From an uncultured Polaribacter sp. (GTDB taxonomy: Bacteria; Bacteroidota; Bacteroidia; Flavobacteriales; Flavobacteriaceae): a stretch of DNA of 64,000 bases. The stretch's first letter is position 1; each line of letters opens with the position of its first letter. Position numbers and translations under genes: made by a program. Shown here in pieces: positions 8,527 to 16,706 of this stretch. Where the stretch lies: positions 496,001 through 560,000 of the forward strand of contig NZ_CANMHM010000001.1 in NCBI RefSeq assembly GCF_947497695.1, written 5' to 3'. A model generated the notes under the pieces. It did not search any database. It was not told where the DNA came from and was given only the letters and a program-made list of their open reading frames with translations.

Positions 8527-8988
8527 ATGCCAAATTATACACTTCATATCAATGGAAAAGAACGTTCTGTAAATACAGATGCAGACACACCTTTACTTTG
8601 GGTTTTAAGAGACGAACTGAATTTAGTAGGTACAAAATTTGGTTGCGGTATTGCACAATGTGGAGCTTGTACAGTACACATAGATGGTATTGCTGTTAGA
8701 AGTTGCCAAATGCAAGTTGCTGTTTTAAATGATGTAAAAATTACAACTATAGAAGGTTTGTCTGTTGATGGAAAACACCCTGTGCAAGAAGCTTGGAAAG
8801 AAATTGATGTTCCTCAATGTGGGTATTGCCAATCTGGTCAAATTATGACTGCTGCTGCATTTTTAAGTGAAAATAAAAATCCATCAGAAACAGAAATAAG
8901 AGAAGCTATGCATGGCAATATTTGTAGATGTGCTTCTTATAATAGAATTGAAAAAGCAGTGAAAATTGCCTCAAAAAAAATGTCTTAA
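8527..8988 (+). CDS. [2Fe-2S] subunit of a molybdenum hydroxylase (IorA-like)
   Basis: The 153-residue protein has the two cluster-binding domains of xanthine oxidase-family small subunits. The plant-type ferredoxin cluster uses Cys40, Cys45, Cys48 and Cys60 (GCGIAQCGAC). The helical-domain cluster uses Cys98, Cys101, Cys133 and Cys135 (CGYCQSGQ, NICRCASY). It passes electrons from the molybdenum site of the partner subunit encoded 20 bases downstream. There is no signal peptide, so it is presumably exported together with the partner by the Tat system. It resembles IorA of isoquinoline oxidoreductase and YagT; the substrate is unknown. Confidence 0.93.
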   Translation: MPNYTLHINGKERSVNTDADTPLLWVLRDELNLVGTKFGCGIAQCGACTVHIDGIAVRSCQMQVAVLNDVKITTIEGLSVDGKHPVQEAWKEIDVPQCGYCQSGQIMTAAAFLSENKNPSETEIREAMHGNICRCASYNRIEKAVKIASKKMS

Positions 8989-9008
8989 CCACAAAATAAC
9001 TTCACAAA

Positions 9009-11225
9009 ATGGAATCTACATTAAACAATAAATTTAGCAGAAGAAATTTTTTAAAGACCTCTTTTCTAGCAAGTGGTGGGTTATTAATTGGTTTTAATTT
9101 GCTTACTGCCTGCAAACCAGATGCAGTAATGCCAACAGATATAGAAAGCTTAAATTTTAACGATTTTAATGCCTTTATTAAAATTTCTGATGAAGGTTTT
9201 ATTACCCTATTTTCTCCAAATCCAGAAATTGGTCAAGGTGTAAAAACAGCAATGCCTATGATTATTGCAGAAGAATTAGAGGCAGATTGGAGCAAAGTAA
9301 ACGTTGCACAAGCTATTTTAGATACTAAAAACTATAAAAGACAAGTTGCAGGAGGAAGCCAATCTATTAGAAAAAATTTTACAGCCTTAAGACAAACAGG
9401 TGCAACTGCAAAACAAATGTTAGTAAACGCAGCTGCTATAAAATGGAATGTAAAAGCAGCTACTTTAAAAGTTGCCAAAGGTATTATAACTAACCAAAAT
9501 GGTGATCAATTAGGTTATGGAGATGTTGTTAAACAAGCTGCTTTATTAGAAATTCCAGAAAATGTAAAACTAAAAGAACCAAAAGATTTTACAATTATTG
9601 GCAAAGATGCAACCAATGTAGATATTGATAAAATTATTACAGGAAAACCCCTTTTTGGACTTGATTATAATGCAGAAGGGATGCTAATAGCATCTGTTTT
9701 AAGACCACCAGCTTTTGGACAAAAATTAGAAAGTTTTGATGCTTCTAATGCTTTAAAAGTAAATGGCGTAATAGATGTAATTACCATTGGAGATAAAGCT
9801 AGAAATTACAAAAAAACAGTTAAAAAAAATTGGACATTTAACTTATCAGATTCAGATAAAGTTGTAATAATCGCTACAAATACTTGGGCAGCAATTAAAG
9901 GTAAAAAAGCACTTTCTGCTATTTGGAAAACCGATAGTAAATTAGAATCTACAGAAGATCATCATAAAGAATTAACTGCTATTTTAGATAGTAACAAACT
10001 AAAATCTAGAAGAGAAGATGGAAATGTAGAAAAAGCGTTTGCAAATGCAGATAAAATTATCGAAAAAACATATCATTCGCCATTTTTACCACACAATTGT
10101 ATGGAACCCATGAATTTTTATGCAGATGTAACTCCAGATAAAATTCACTTAGTAGGACCTGTACAAACACCAGAATTTGCAGTAGATGTTGTGGCAGATT
10201 TGTTAGATGTTGATAAAGAAAAAATCCATTTAGAAATGACAAGAATGGGTGGAGGTTTTGGTAGAAGATTGTATGGCGATTTTGTGTACGAAGCAGCAGA
10301 AATATCTGCACTTATAAAAAAACCTATAAAAGTAGTTTCTACTAGAGAAGATGATATGACTACAGGTATTTACAAACCTTCTGTAAAATACCGTATAAAA
10401 GCTGCAATTAAAGATGGTAAAGTTACAGGATATCACCTCAAAGAAGCTGCAATTAATGGAAATATGTATGGTTTAATACCTAATTTTTTTCCTGCAGGCT
10501 GCATTCCTAATTATAAAGTAGAAACAGGTAATTATAAGAGTACTATTACCACAGGTGCTTGGAGAGCTCCTTTTACTAACTTTTTAGCCTTTGCAGAACA
10601 AAGTTTCTTTGATGAATTGGCAATAGCATTAAATATAGATGCTATTCAATTACGTTTAGATTTATTACAAAACGTAAAAAACACTTCAGATAAAAGGATT
10701 CAGTATTCGGGTAAAAGAATGGAAGACACTATTAAATTAGTTAGAGAAAAAGGCAACTGGGGTAAAACAAAAGAAGGCGTTTATCAAGGCTTTGCAGCAT
10801 ATTACAGTCATAATACCCATGTTGCTGAAATTGCAGATATTGAGCTAAAAAATGGTGTACCTATTATTAAAAAAATAACAGTAGCTGTAGATTGTGGTAT
10901 TGTGGTAAACCCAACAGGAGCAAAAAACCAAATTGAAGGTGGAGTTTTAGACGGAATTGGACATGCCATGTATTCAAATCTATCTTTTAAAGAAGGCAAA
11001 CCAACTTCTAATAATTTTGATACTTATAGACTCATAAGAATGCAAGAAACCCCAAAAGTTGAGGTATATTTTGTAGAAAACGGATTGGCTCCAACAGGTT
11101 TAGGAGAACCAGGCTTACCTCCTGTAGGAGGTGCAGTTGCCAATGCAATTCATGCTGCTTTGGGGCAGAGATTGTACAAACAACCCTTTATAAATGAGTT
11201 AGAAAAAAGTACTATTTTAGGATAA
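9009..11225 (+). CDS. Molybdopterin-binding subunit of an aldehyde dehydrogenase/isoquinoline oxidoreductase-type enzyme
   Basis: The 738-residue catalytic subunit belongs to the xanthine oxidase family. It starts with a twin-arginine signal (SRRNFLK, Arg11-Arg12) whose hydrophobic stretch ends in the lipobox-like LLTAC (Cys35), so it may be a Tat-exported lipoprotein. The molybdopterin motifs GGGFGRRLYGDF and GEPGLPPVGGAVANA are visible. The length fits the single-subunit IorB type. Family members hydroxylate aldehydes or N-heterocycles with water as the oxygen source. The two genes form an operon of their own, with a hairpin terminator directly after the stop codon. The substrate cannot be inferred. 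Confidence 0.92.
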   Translation: MESTLNNKFSRRNFLKTSFLASGGLLIGFNLLTACKPDAVMPTDIESLNFNDFNAFIKISDEGFITLFSPNPEIGQGVKTAMPMIIAEELEADWSKVNVAQAILDTKNYKRQVAGGSQSIRKNFTALRQTGATAKQMLVNAAAIKWNVKAATLKVAKGIITNQNGDQLGYGDVVKQAALLEIPENVKLKEPKDFTIIGKDATNVDIDKIITGKPLFGLDYNAEGMLIASVLRPPAFGQKLESFDASNALKVNGVIDVITIGDKARNYKKTVKKNWTFNLSDSDKVVIIATNTWAAIKGKKALSAIWKTDSKLESTEDHHKELTAILDSNKLKSRREDGNVEKAFANADKIIEKTYHSPFLPHNCMEPMNFYADVTPDKIHLVGPVQTPEFAVDVVADLLDVDKEKIHLEMTRMGGGFGRRLYGDFVYEAAEISALIKKPIKVVSTREDDMTTGIYKPSVKYRIKAAIKDGKVTGYHLKEAAINGNMYGLIPNFFPAGCIPNYKVETGNYKSTITTGAWRAPFTNFLAFAEQSFFDELAIALNIDAIQLRLDLLQNVKNTSDKRIQYSGKRMEDTIKLVREKGNWGKTKEGVYQGFAAYYSHNTHVAEIADIELKNGVPIIKKITVAVDCGIVVNPTGAKNQIEGGVLDGIGHAMYSNLSFKEGKPTSNNFDTYRLIRMQETPKVEVYFVENGLAPTGLGEPGLPPVGGAVANAIHAALGQRLYKQPFINELEKSTILG

Positions 11226-11226
11226 A

Positions 11227-11263
11227 AAAACTGCTATAGATTAATTACTTCTATAGCAGTTTT
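11227..11263. terminator. Hairpin terminator after the molybdenum enzyme operon
   Basis: A perfect 14-bp stem AAAACTGCTATAGA with its complement ending in TTTT has a 9-base loop. It starts right after the stop codon of the catalytic subunit and may also serve recA on the other strand. Confidence 0.8.
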
Positions 11264-11324
11264 ATAATAACTTTTAATTTAATAGGTAAAGATTCTGCTA
11301 AAAAGCAGGATTCGTTTAACTAAC

Positions 11325-12332
11325 TTACTCTTGGTTTTCAATAGCAACTTTTATTTTTCCTTCTAGTTCTTCAGCCAATTCAGGATTGTCTTTAATTAAA
11401 CCTTTCACAGCATCTCTACCTTGGCCTAATTTTGTTTCTCCATAACTAAACCAAGAACCACTTTTCTTTACAATACCCAATTCTACACCAATATCTAAAA
11501 TTTCTCCAACTTTAGATATTCCTTGACCATACATAATATCAAATTCTGCAATTTGAAAAGGAGGTGCTACTTTATTTTTTACAATTTTTACCTTGGTACT
11601 ATTACCAATTACTCTATCTCCATCTTTAATTTGTGTTCTTCTTCTAATATCTAAACGCACAGAAGCATAAAACTTTAATGCATTACCACCTGTTGTTGTT
11701 TCTGGATTACCAAACATCACCCCAATTTTTTCTCTTAATTGGTTTATAAAAATAACCGTACATTTTGTTTTAGAAATAGTACCTGTTAATTTACGTAATG
11801 CCTGTGACATTAAACGTGCATGAAGCCCCATTTTAGAGTCTCCCATTTCTCCTTCAATTTCAGATTTAGGAGTAAGTGCAGCAACAGAATCAATCACCAC
11901 AATATCTATTGCACCAGAACGTATTAAGTTCTCAGCAATTTCTAAAGCTTGCTCACCATGATCTGGTTGAGAAATAATTAAATTATCGATATCTACCCCT
12001 AAATTTTCTGCGTAAAATTTATCAAATGCATGTTCTGCATCAATAAAAGCTGCTATTCCACCCGCTTTTTGAGCTTCTGCAATTGCATGTAACGTTAAGG
12101 TAGTTTTACCAGAAGATTCTGGACCGTAAATTTCTATAACTCTACCTCTTGGATAACCACCAACGCCTAAAGCTAAATCTAATCCTAAAGAACCCGATGA
12201 AATTGCATCAATATCTTCAGTAACTACATCTCCTAATTTCATTACAGAACCTTTTCCGTATGTTTTATCTAACTTGTCTAGAGTAAGTTGTAATGCTTTT
12301 AGCTTTGCTATTTTTTCTTTATCTGTAGCCAT
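11325..12332 (-). CDS. recA: RecA recombinase
   Basis: The 335-residue protein is a full-length RecA. The Walker A motif GPESSGKTT is at residues 70-78. [18 protein letters not shown] covers the Walker B region, [10 protein letters not shown] and [19 protein letters not shown] cover loops L1/L2, and a short acidic C-terminus follows. RecA forms filaments on single-stranded DNA for strand exchange and for inducing DNA-damage responses. The gene is transcribed divergently from dinD with a 100-base shared control region. No intein or truncation is seen. Confidence 0.99.
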   Translation of the reverse strand: MATDKEKIAKLKALQLTLDKLDKTYGKGSVMKLGDVVTEDIDAISSGSLGLDLALGVGGYPRGRVIEIYGPESSGKTTLTLHAIAEAQKAGGIAAFIDAEHAFDKFYAENLGVDIDNLIISQPDHGEQALEIAENLIRSGAIDIVVIDSVAALTPKSEIEGEMGDSKMGLHARLMSQALRKLTGTISKTKCTVIFINQLREKIGVMFGNPETTTGGNALKFYASVRLDIRRRTQIKDGDRVIGNSTKVKIVKNKVAPPFQIAEFDIMYGQGISKVGEILDIGVELGIVKKSGSWFSYGETKLGQGRDAVKGLIKDNPELAEELEGKIKVAIENQE

Positions 12333-12363
12333 TAATAGTGTTGTTTTTTATAATTTTATTGGG

Positions 12364-12376
12364 TGTACAAGTTACA
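12364..12376. promoter_or_regulatory. Inverted repeat in the shared recA/dinD control region
   Basis: TGTACAAGTTACA reads as TGTA-N5-TACA and lies near the middle of the 100-base region between the divergent recA and dinD starts. A second looser TGT-N6-ACA (TGTTTTTATACA) follows at about 12388-12400. It may be an operator for a damage-responsive regulator, but no regulator or established site for this phylum supports it here. Confidence 0.3.
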
Positions 12377-12432
12377 AAAAGAGTTTGTTTTTATACATAT
12401 CTTTTTTTGTATTTTTATAAAAAATTGAAAAG

Positions 12433-13272
12433 ATGAAAAAAGAAATTATTCAAAACCTTGCCCATAATTTTGAAGACCATTCTCAAACTACAGAAAATGG
12501 TATAGAATTTTGGTTTGCAAGAGATTTACAACAACTTTTAGGATATTCTGAATGGAGAAATTTTCAGAAAGTAATTGTAAAGTCTAAAATTACTTGTGAA
12601 ACAACAGATAATTTAATATCAAACCATTTTGTTGGCGTTAACAAAATGGTACCAATAGGCTCTGGAAGTGAACGAGAAATTGAAGATATTATGTTAACAA
12701 GGTACGCTTGTTATTTAATAGCTCAAAATGGAGACCCAAGAAAAGAAAGTATTGCTTTTGCTCAAAATTATTTTGCAATGCAAACAAGAAAGTTCGAATT
12801 AATTGAACAAAGAATTAAAGACTGGGAAAGGTTAAATGCAAGGCAAAAATTAACAATATCAGAAAAAGATTTATCAGAACTAATTTATGAAAAAACAGGT
12901 AATGACAGGAATTTTGGTCTAATAAGAAGTAAAGGAGACCAAGCTTTATTTGGCAGATCCACGAAACAAATGAAGACTAAATTAGGAATTCCTAATAATA
13001 GAGCATTAGCAGATTATTTACCAACCATAACTATTAAAGCAAAAGATTTTGCAACTGAAATAACTGTTTTTAATACTAAAGAAAAAGATCTAAAAAATGA
13101 AAGAAGTATTTCTGCAGAGCATATAACAAATAATCGTTCTGTTAGAAAAATATTAATTGAAAGAGGTATTAAACCAGAAAATTTGCCTGCAGAAGAAGAT
13201 ATCAAAAAATTAGAAAGAAGAGTAAATTCGGAATCTAAAAAGCTTGGAAAAAATCCTGATAAATTAAAATGA
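12433..13272 (+). CDS. dinD: DNA damage-inducible protein D (DinD)
   Basis: The 279-residue protein has an N-terminal BRO-N-like domain (FWFARDLQQLLGYSEWRNF) and the DinD body (LTRYACYLIAQNGDPRKE, GNDRNFGLIRSKGD, RALADYLPTI). In E. coli DinD is SOS-induced and its protein inhibits RecA strand exchange. Here it starts 100 bases from recA on the opposite strand, which suggests joint regulation. Its stop codon overlaps the start of the aldose-epimerase-like gene by 4 bases. BRO-N genes often travel with phages and islands, but base composition here looks like the surroundings. Confidence 0.9.
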   Translation: MKKEIIQNLAHNFEDHSQTTENGIEFWFARDLQQLLGYSEWRNFQKVIVKSKITCETTDNLISNHFVGVNKMVPIGSGSEREIEDIMLTRYACYLIAQNGDPRKESIAFAQNYFAMQTRKFELIEQRIKDWERLNARQKLTISEKDLSELIYEKTGNDRNFGLIRSKGDQALFGRSTKQMKTKLGIPNNRALADYLPTITIKAKDFATEITVFNTKEKDLKNERSISAEHITNNRSVRKILIERGIKPENLPAEEDIKKLERRVNSESKKLGKNPDKLK

Positions 13273-14063
13273 TACAAAATTTTATAAAACTATCTACCAA
13301 AAATAGCATAGTAATCATAGAAAAAGGAGAATTAATCTCTTTTAAGTTTGATAGTAAAGAATACATCCATCAAAAAGGAAGTAAAGGTTGGCGAAATTCT
13401 GACGATGAAATGTTTCCTGTAATTGGTCCAACATCTAAAAATAATTATAGAGTACATACCAAAAATGGCGATGCTATTCTAGATCAACATGGTTTGTTAC
13501 GTGAATTAGATTATGTTTTAGTTTCTTCGGATGAAAACAGTGCTAAATTTATTAAAAAATATAAAAAAAATACACTAGTTAAGAATAGTAAGTTTCCAAA
13601 AAAATCTACTGAAGAAAGTTTAAATTGGCCTTTTGATTTCTCTTTTGAAAAGATTTTTACTTTAGAAAATGATGTGTTAAAAATAGAATTTATTATCAAT
13701 TCTGAAGCAGGAATGCCTTTTATGTTAGGCTATCATCCTGCATTTATGTTGTCTAATACTGGTAATGAAACTTTAGAAGCTAATAATGAAACTTTTACTT
13801 TATCAGATGTTTATAAAGCGGGTTCTAATGCTTTTCCAGTTTTAGGAACAGATAAAATCATCTTAAAAAATATTGATAGAAACAATTTAGAAATTAGGAC
13901 TAAAGGTTTTAATAATTTTATGTTGTGGACAGAAGTTGATAACATGCTTTGTATTGAGCCAATTACTCAATATACATCTTACACAGATCAGAAATTTTCT
14001 GAAGAAAATATGAGTTTATCCGAAGTAAAAAACACTTTTTCTGTTTCTATAAAAATTTTATAG
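13269..14063 (+). CDS. Aldose 1-epimerase family protein
   Basis: The 264-residue protein matches galactose mutarotase-like folds of the YeaD/LacX kind. DQHGLLRELDY holds the first likely catalytic His, LGYHPAF the second, and CIEPITQYTSY the conserved Glu near the C-terminus. Such enzymes interconvert alpha and beta anomers of sugars or sugar phosphates in the cytosol. It is translationally coupled to dinD (ATGA overlap) and followed 1 base later by a pseudouridine synthase gene, so the three form an operon with no obvious shared pathway. Confidence 0.83.
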   Translation: MIQNFIKLSTKNSIVIIEKGELISFKFDSKEYIHQKGSKGWRNSDDEMFPVIGPTSKNNYRVHTKNGDAILDQHGLLRELDYVLVSSDENSAKFIKKYKKNTLVKNSKFPKKSTEESLNWPFDFSFEKIFTLENDVLKIEFIINSEAGMPFMLGYHPAFMLSNTGNETLEANNETFTLSDVYKAGSNAFPVLGTDKIILKNIDRNNLEIRTKGFNNFMLWTEVDNMLCIEPITQYTSYTDQKFSEENMSLSEVKNTFSVSIKIL

Positions 14064-14064
14064 T

Positions 14065-14634
14065 TTGATAAAAAAACACCATCATTTTATTATACATAAA
14101 CCTTGGGGAATGATTTCTCAGTTTGTAAATCCTGCAAAGCGTAAGAAAAAATTATTAGGTGATTTATATAATTTTCCTGCTGGAACAATGGCAATTGGTA
14201 GATTAGATGTGCCTTCTGAAGGATTACTTTTATTAACAACAGATGGCAAAGTATCCGCAGAAATAAGAAGTCATAAATACGAAAAAGAATATTATGTGCA
14301 AGTTGATGGAATTGTCACTGAAAAAGAAATAGCACAGTTAAAAAATGGTGTAGAAATAGGTTTTAATGGTAAAAAATACATGACAAAACCTGGAAAAGCA
14401 TTTATAATTGAAGATCCTAAATTTCCTTTACGAAGTATGAAAATTAGAGATGAAAGACATGGCCCAACAAGTTGGATTTCTATCATTATCACTGAAGGAA
14501 AATTTAGACAAGTTCGTAAAATGACAGCTGCTGTAGGTTTACCAACTTTACGTTTAATTCGTGTTAGAATTGGTAAAATTAAATTAGAAAATTTAGAAGT
14601 TTCTGGTGTAAAAGAAGTACCAATACTAATGTGA
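14065..14634 (+). CDS. RsuA/RluE-family pseudouridine synthase
   Basis: The 189-residue enzyme has the catalytic motif AIGRLDVPSEGLLLLT with the essential Asp in RLD, preceded by HKPWGMISQF and followed by KEYYVQVDG and KFRQVRKMTAAVGLPTLRL. It lacks an S4 domain, as in RluE-type enzymes that modify a uridine of 23S rRNA. No ATG lies early enough to include the HKPWG motif, so TTG at 14065 is the best start, 1 base after the preceding stop. The specific target site cannot be assigned from the sequence. Confidence 0.9.
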   Translation: MIKKHHHFIIHKPWGMISQFVNPAKRKKKLLGDLYNFPAGTMAIGRLDVPSEGLLLLTTDGKVSAEIRSHKYEKEYYVQVDGIVTEKEIAQLKNGVEIGFNGKKYMTKPGKAFIIEDPKFPLRSMKIRDERHGPTSWISIIITEGKFRQVRKMTAAVGLPTLRLIRVRIGKIKLENLEVSGVKEVPILM

Positions 14635-14666
14635 TATTTGTCACAAAAAATAAAAATTTAAGTTGT

Positions 14667-14674
14667 TAATTTTG
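14667..14674 (+). promoter_or_regulatory. -7 element before the 37-codon membrane peptide gene
   Basis: TAATTTTG fits TAnnTTTG and lies only 4 bases before the ATG at 14679, so the transcript would be leaderless or nearly so. No upstream TTG at ideal spacing was found. Confidence 0.3.
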
Positions 14675-14678
14675 ACTT

Positions 14679-14792
14679 ATGAACAATTCTAATACTACTT
14701 TATATATAGTTGCTGCAATCATCATTTTTCATTTTATTGCTGGTTTTGGTTATTTAATTTATAAAATGACTAAAAAAAGTGATACAAAATAG
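14679..14792 (+). CDS. Small single-span membrane protein (37 aa)
   Basis: An ATG-started frame encodes 37 residues beginning MNNSNTTLYIVAAIIIFHF and ending KKSDTK. One hydrophobic span (about residues 8-29) is followed by a Lys-rich cytoplasmic tail, so an N-out/C-in inner-membrane microprotein is expected. The gene stands alone between the pseudouridine synthase and a convergent minus-strand gene, with a promoter-like element just upstream. The function is unknown; comparison with relatives would be needed to show that it is conserved. Confidence 0.5.
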   Translation: MNNSNTTLYIVAAIIIFHFIAGFGYLIYKMTKKSDTK

Positions 14793-14794
14793 TT

Positions 14795-15217
14795 TTAAGT
14801 CAATTTAGCAATATCTCTATCATAATATAGTAACTCATAGATAAAGACTTCTGATGATTCTTTTATTTCAATTTCTGTAATACTATCAAAAGACTTATTT
14901 TTTAAAGTTGATTGTTTATTTAATCCTATATACACCAATTTTTCTTCTTTAAACAAATAGTAAATAGAATTTTTAAATTTTAACATTTTTCTATTTTCAG
15001 AATTTTTTGTGATAGAATAAAAAGAAAGTAAATTATATTTTTTTTTATTAAATTCTTCTATAAATAATTTTGCAGTAAACTTTTCTATATAATCAATTCC
15101 ATTCTTTTCTTTTAAAAGGAATAATCCTTGAAAATTTTTTATCAATAGTTTTTTAAAAATAGTTGGTGAAACTTTTAAAAAATCTAATAAAATATACAAT
15201 TCAACATATTCCATCAT
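14795..15217 (-). CDS. Hypothetical protein with degenerate GIY-YIG-like segment
   Basis: The 140-residue basic protein is not recognised as a whole. Its second half reads SIYYLF...KLVYIGLNKQS..., which resembles the two opening strands of a GIY-YIG nuclease, and ends with a Glu-Leu-Leu-Tyr-Tyr segment where the family often has a conserved Glu. The usual catalytic Arg after YIG is not evident, so activity is doubtful. The first half (FLKVSPTIFKKLLIKN) looks helical. It is directly followed (1 base) by the GNAT gene upstream on the same strand, which suggests co-transcription. Confidence 0.55.
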   Translation of the reverse strand: MMEYVELYILLDFLKVSPTIFKKLLIKNFQGLFLLKEKNGIDYIEKFTAKLFIEEFNKKKYNLLSFYSITKNSENRKMLKFKNSIYYLFKEEKLVYIGLNKQSTLKNKSFDSITEIEIKESSEVFIYELLYYDRDIAKLT

Positions 15218-15218
15218 A

Positions 15219-15659
15219 TTAGTTTCTATGCATTCTTATATGTGGTATTCCATCTTCTAAATACTCGGCTCCTACTTGAATAAATTGATGCGTTTCGTAA
15301 AACTTTTTTAAATATTTTTGTGCAGAAACTGTAATTTTATCAACTTTAAAATGTGTTTTTACAGCATGTATAGAAGCTATCATCAAATCATTACCTAAAC
15401 CATATTTTCTCTCTGATGCTACTACTACTACCCTACCAATACTTGCCTTTTCAAAATAATCTGCAGGTTTAAAAATACGTGTGTATGCTATTATTTTATC
15501 ATTTTTAACACCAAAAACATGTAATGCTTTTTGATCTTTAAAATCGATGTCTTGATACACACAATCTTGTTCTACTACAAAAACTTCAGAACGTAATTGA
15601 AGTATATTATAAAGTTCTAATGTAGTTAATTCAAAAAAAGATTTTATTTTGAATTCCAT
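15219..15659 (-). CDS. GNAT-family N-acetyltransferase (ElaA-like)
   Basis: The 146-residue protein has the ElaA pattern: LRSEVFVVEQDCVYQDID near the start, a core beta strand IGRVVVVASER followed by the acetyl-CoA loop RKYGLGNDLM, and the ending YLEDGIPHIRMHR. ElaA-like enzymes are predicted to transfer an acetyl group from acetyl-CoA to an unknown amine. It lies 92 bases from rpiB, separated by a hairpin repeat, and reads into the hypothetical gene next door. Confidence 0.87.
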   Translation of the reverse strand: MEFKIKSFFELTTLELYNILQLRSEVFVVEQDCVYQDIDFKDQKALHVFGVKNDKIIAYTRIFKPADYFEKASIGRVVVVASERKYGLGNDLMIASIHAVKTHFKVDKITVSAQKYLKKFYETHQFIQVGAEYLEDGIPHIRMHRN

Positions 15660-15673
15660 ATTATTTATTAATT

Positions 15674-15746
15674 CATGTCATTAATAATTTACGAAGCAAT
15701 CTTAATTATTAACAAAGAGATTGCTTCATAAACTCAGAATAACATA
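15674..15746. repeat. Imperfect-palindrome intergenic repeat (copy F), also hairpin after rpiB
   Basis: The core inverted repeat GAAGCAATCT (15693-15702) / AGATTGCTTC (15718-15727) is flanked by ATGTCATT on the left and AATAACAT on the right, giving a longer imperfect palindrome. The TGTCATT...CAATCT layout matches the other copies of the family seen at 28.9, 38.3, 41.8, 42.8 and 43.0 kb. Confidence 0.55.
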
Positions 15747-15751
15747 TTTTT

Positions 15752-16186
15752 CTAACCAGCACAAGAAATCTTTCCAACTCTGGTTTGATGTCTACCTCCT
15801 TCAAATTCTGTATTCAAAAATACATCTACAAACCCAATTGCTTGTTGTAAAGAAACAAAACGAGCAGGAATGGTTAATACGTTAGCATTATTATGTTGTC
15901 TTGTTAAAGCAACAAGTTCATTATTCCAACAAAGTGATGCTCTAATACCTTGGTGTTTGTTTGCAGTCATTTGTGCTCCATTACCAGAACCACAAAGAAT
16001 AATACCTAATGTTGCTTCTCCACTTTCTACAGCATTTGCTGTTGGATGAATAGCATCAGGATAATCCATAGAATCATTTGTATCGGTTCCAAAATTTAAA
16101 ACTTTATATCCTTTTTGTTCTAAATGTTTTATAATTTCGAATTTATATTCTGTTCCTGCGTGATCGTTGCCAATTGCAATAGTCAT
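15752..16186 (-). CDS. rpiB: Ribose-5-phosphate isomerase B
   Basis: The 144-residue protein has the RpiB/LacAB signature: Asp8-His9 in IGNDHAG, and Cys65 in ILCGSGNG as the proton-transfer residue. It interconverts ribose-5-phosphate and ribulose-5-phosphate in the pentose phosphate pathway. The C-terminal GRHQTRVGKI is standard. Its promoter is at 16218-16245 on the minus strand and overlaps the start of the DnaA-box-like cluster upstream. Confidence 0.96.
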   Translation of the reverse strand: MTIAIGNDHAGTEYKFEIIKHLEQKGYKVLNFGTDTNDSMDYPDAIHPTANAVESGEATLGIILCGSGNGAQMTANKHQGIRASLCWNNELVALTRQHNNANVLTIPARFVSLQQAIGFVDVFLNTEFEGGRHQTRVGKISCAG

Positions 16187-16217
16187 AATAGATTGATTTT
16201 AATTTAGTTGTATCGTG

Positions 16218-16245
16218 CAAAAATACAGAAACAAACGGTTATCAA
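16218..16245 (-). promoter_or_regulatory. Promoter of rpiB (TTG-N17-TATTTTTG)
   Basis: On the minus strand TTG (16243-16245) and TATTTTTG (16218-16225) are 17 bases apart, a good Bacteroidota promoter 32 bases from the rpiB start. The first DnaA-box-like 9-mer (16239-16247) covers the TTG element. Confidence 0.6.
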
Positions 16246-16706
16246 CAGTTATAAACAATCAAAAATATAGTATTTTTAATAACAGTTTAATTTTAAACTA
16301 TTTAGCTATATTATCTAAATGTTAAGAAATATCAGTAATTTTTTAAAAGTAAATTTGGTTAACCAAATTAATTTTACAATACAATGGAGAGTATCATATA
16401 CACAACTTTTTTTATGAGTTTTTCATAATAGTTTATAAACATAAAAAACACAATTAATTTACATTTAATACTTTTTAAATATTAAAAAAGTAACGTTAAT
16501 TACTGTTTATAATATTGTTTATAACTACAAATTTAAGTTGGTTTTAAGCGACTTAAATTACTTATAAAATGTAGATAATTTTTAATAAGTGAAACTAAAA
16601 AGAAAAAAGGTAAAAATTTATAGTAGCTATTCACACACTATTATAAACATCATTGTTTTTTAAAAATTTATAAAAGAATAATTAATATTATATAGAATGT
16701 TAATAA
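16239..16706. other. Cluster of eight DnaA-box-like 9-mers: candidate replication origin
   Basis: Eight 9-mers of the form TTATNNACA lie in 468 bases. Plus strand: TTATCAACA at 16239-16247, and TTATAAACA at 16249-16257, 16433-16441 and 16641-16649. Minus strand: TTATAAACA at 16504-16512 and 16516-16524, TTATCTACA at 16570-16578, and TTATTAACA at 16698-16706. Two differ from the classic DnaA box TTATCCACA at one base, the others at two. The first two are spaced 10 bases apart. Reading the remaining 1.1 kb of the gap by eye gave none. The cluster adjoins a very A+T-rich stretch and lies 17-19 kb from parS-like sites. DnaA binding is inferred, not shown. Confidence 0.5.
16352..16369. promoter_or_regulatory. 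18-bp perfect palindrome inside the candidate origin
   Basis: AATTTGGTTAACCAAATT is a perfect palindrome without a spacer, the form of a dimeric regulator operator. It lies among the DnaA-box-like sites. A second inverted repeat (AATTTAAGT with ACTTAAATT, 12-base spacer, about 16530-16558) follows. Confidence 0.45.
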
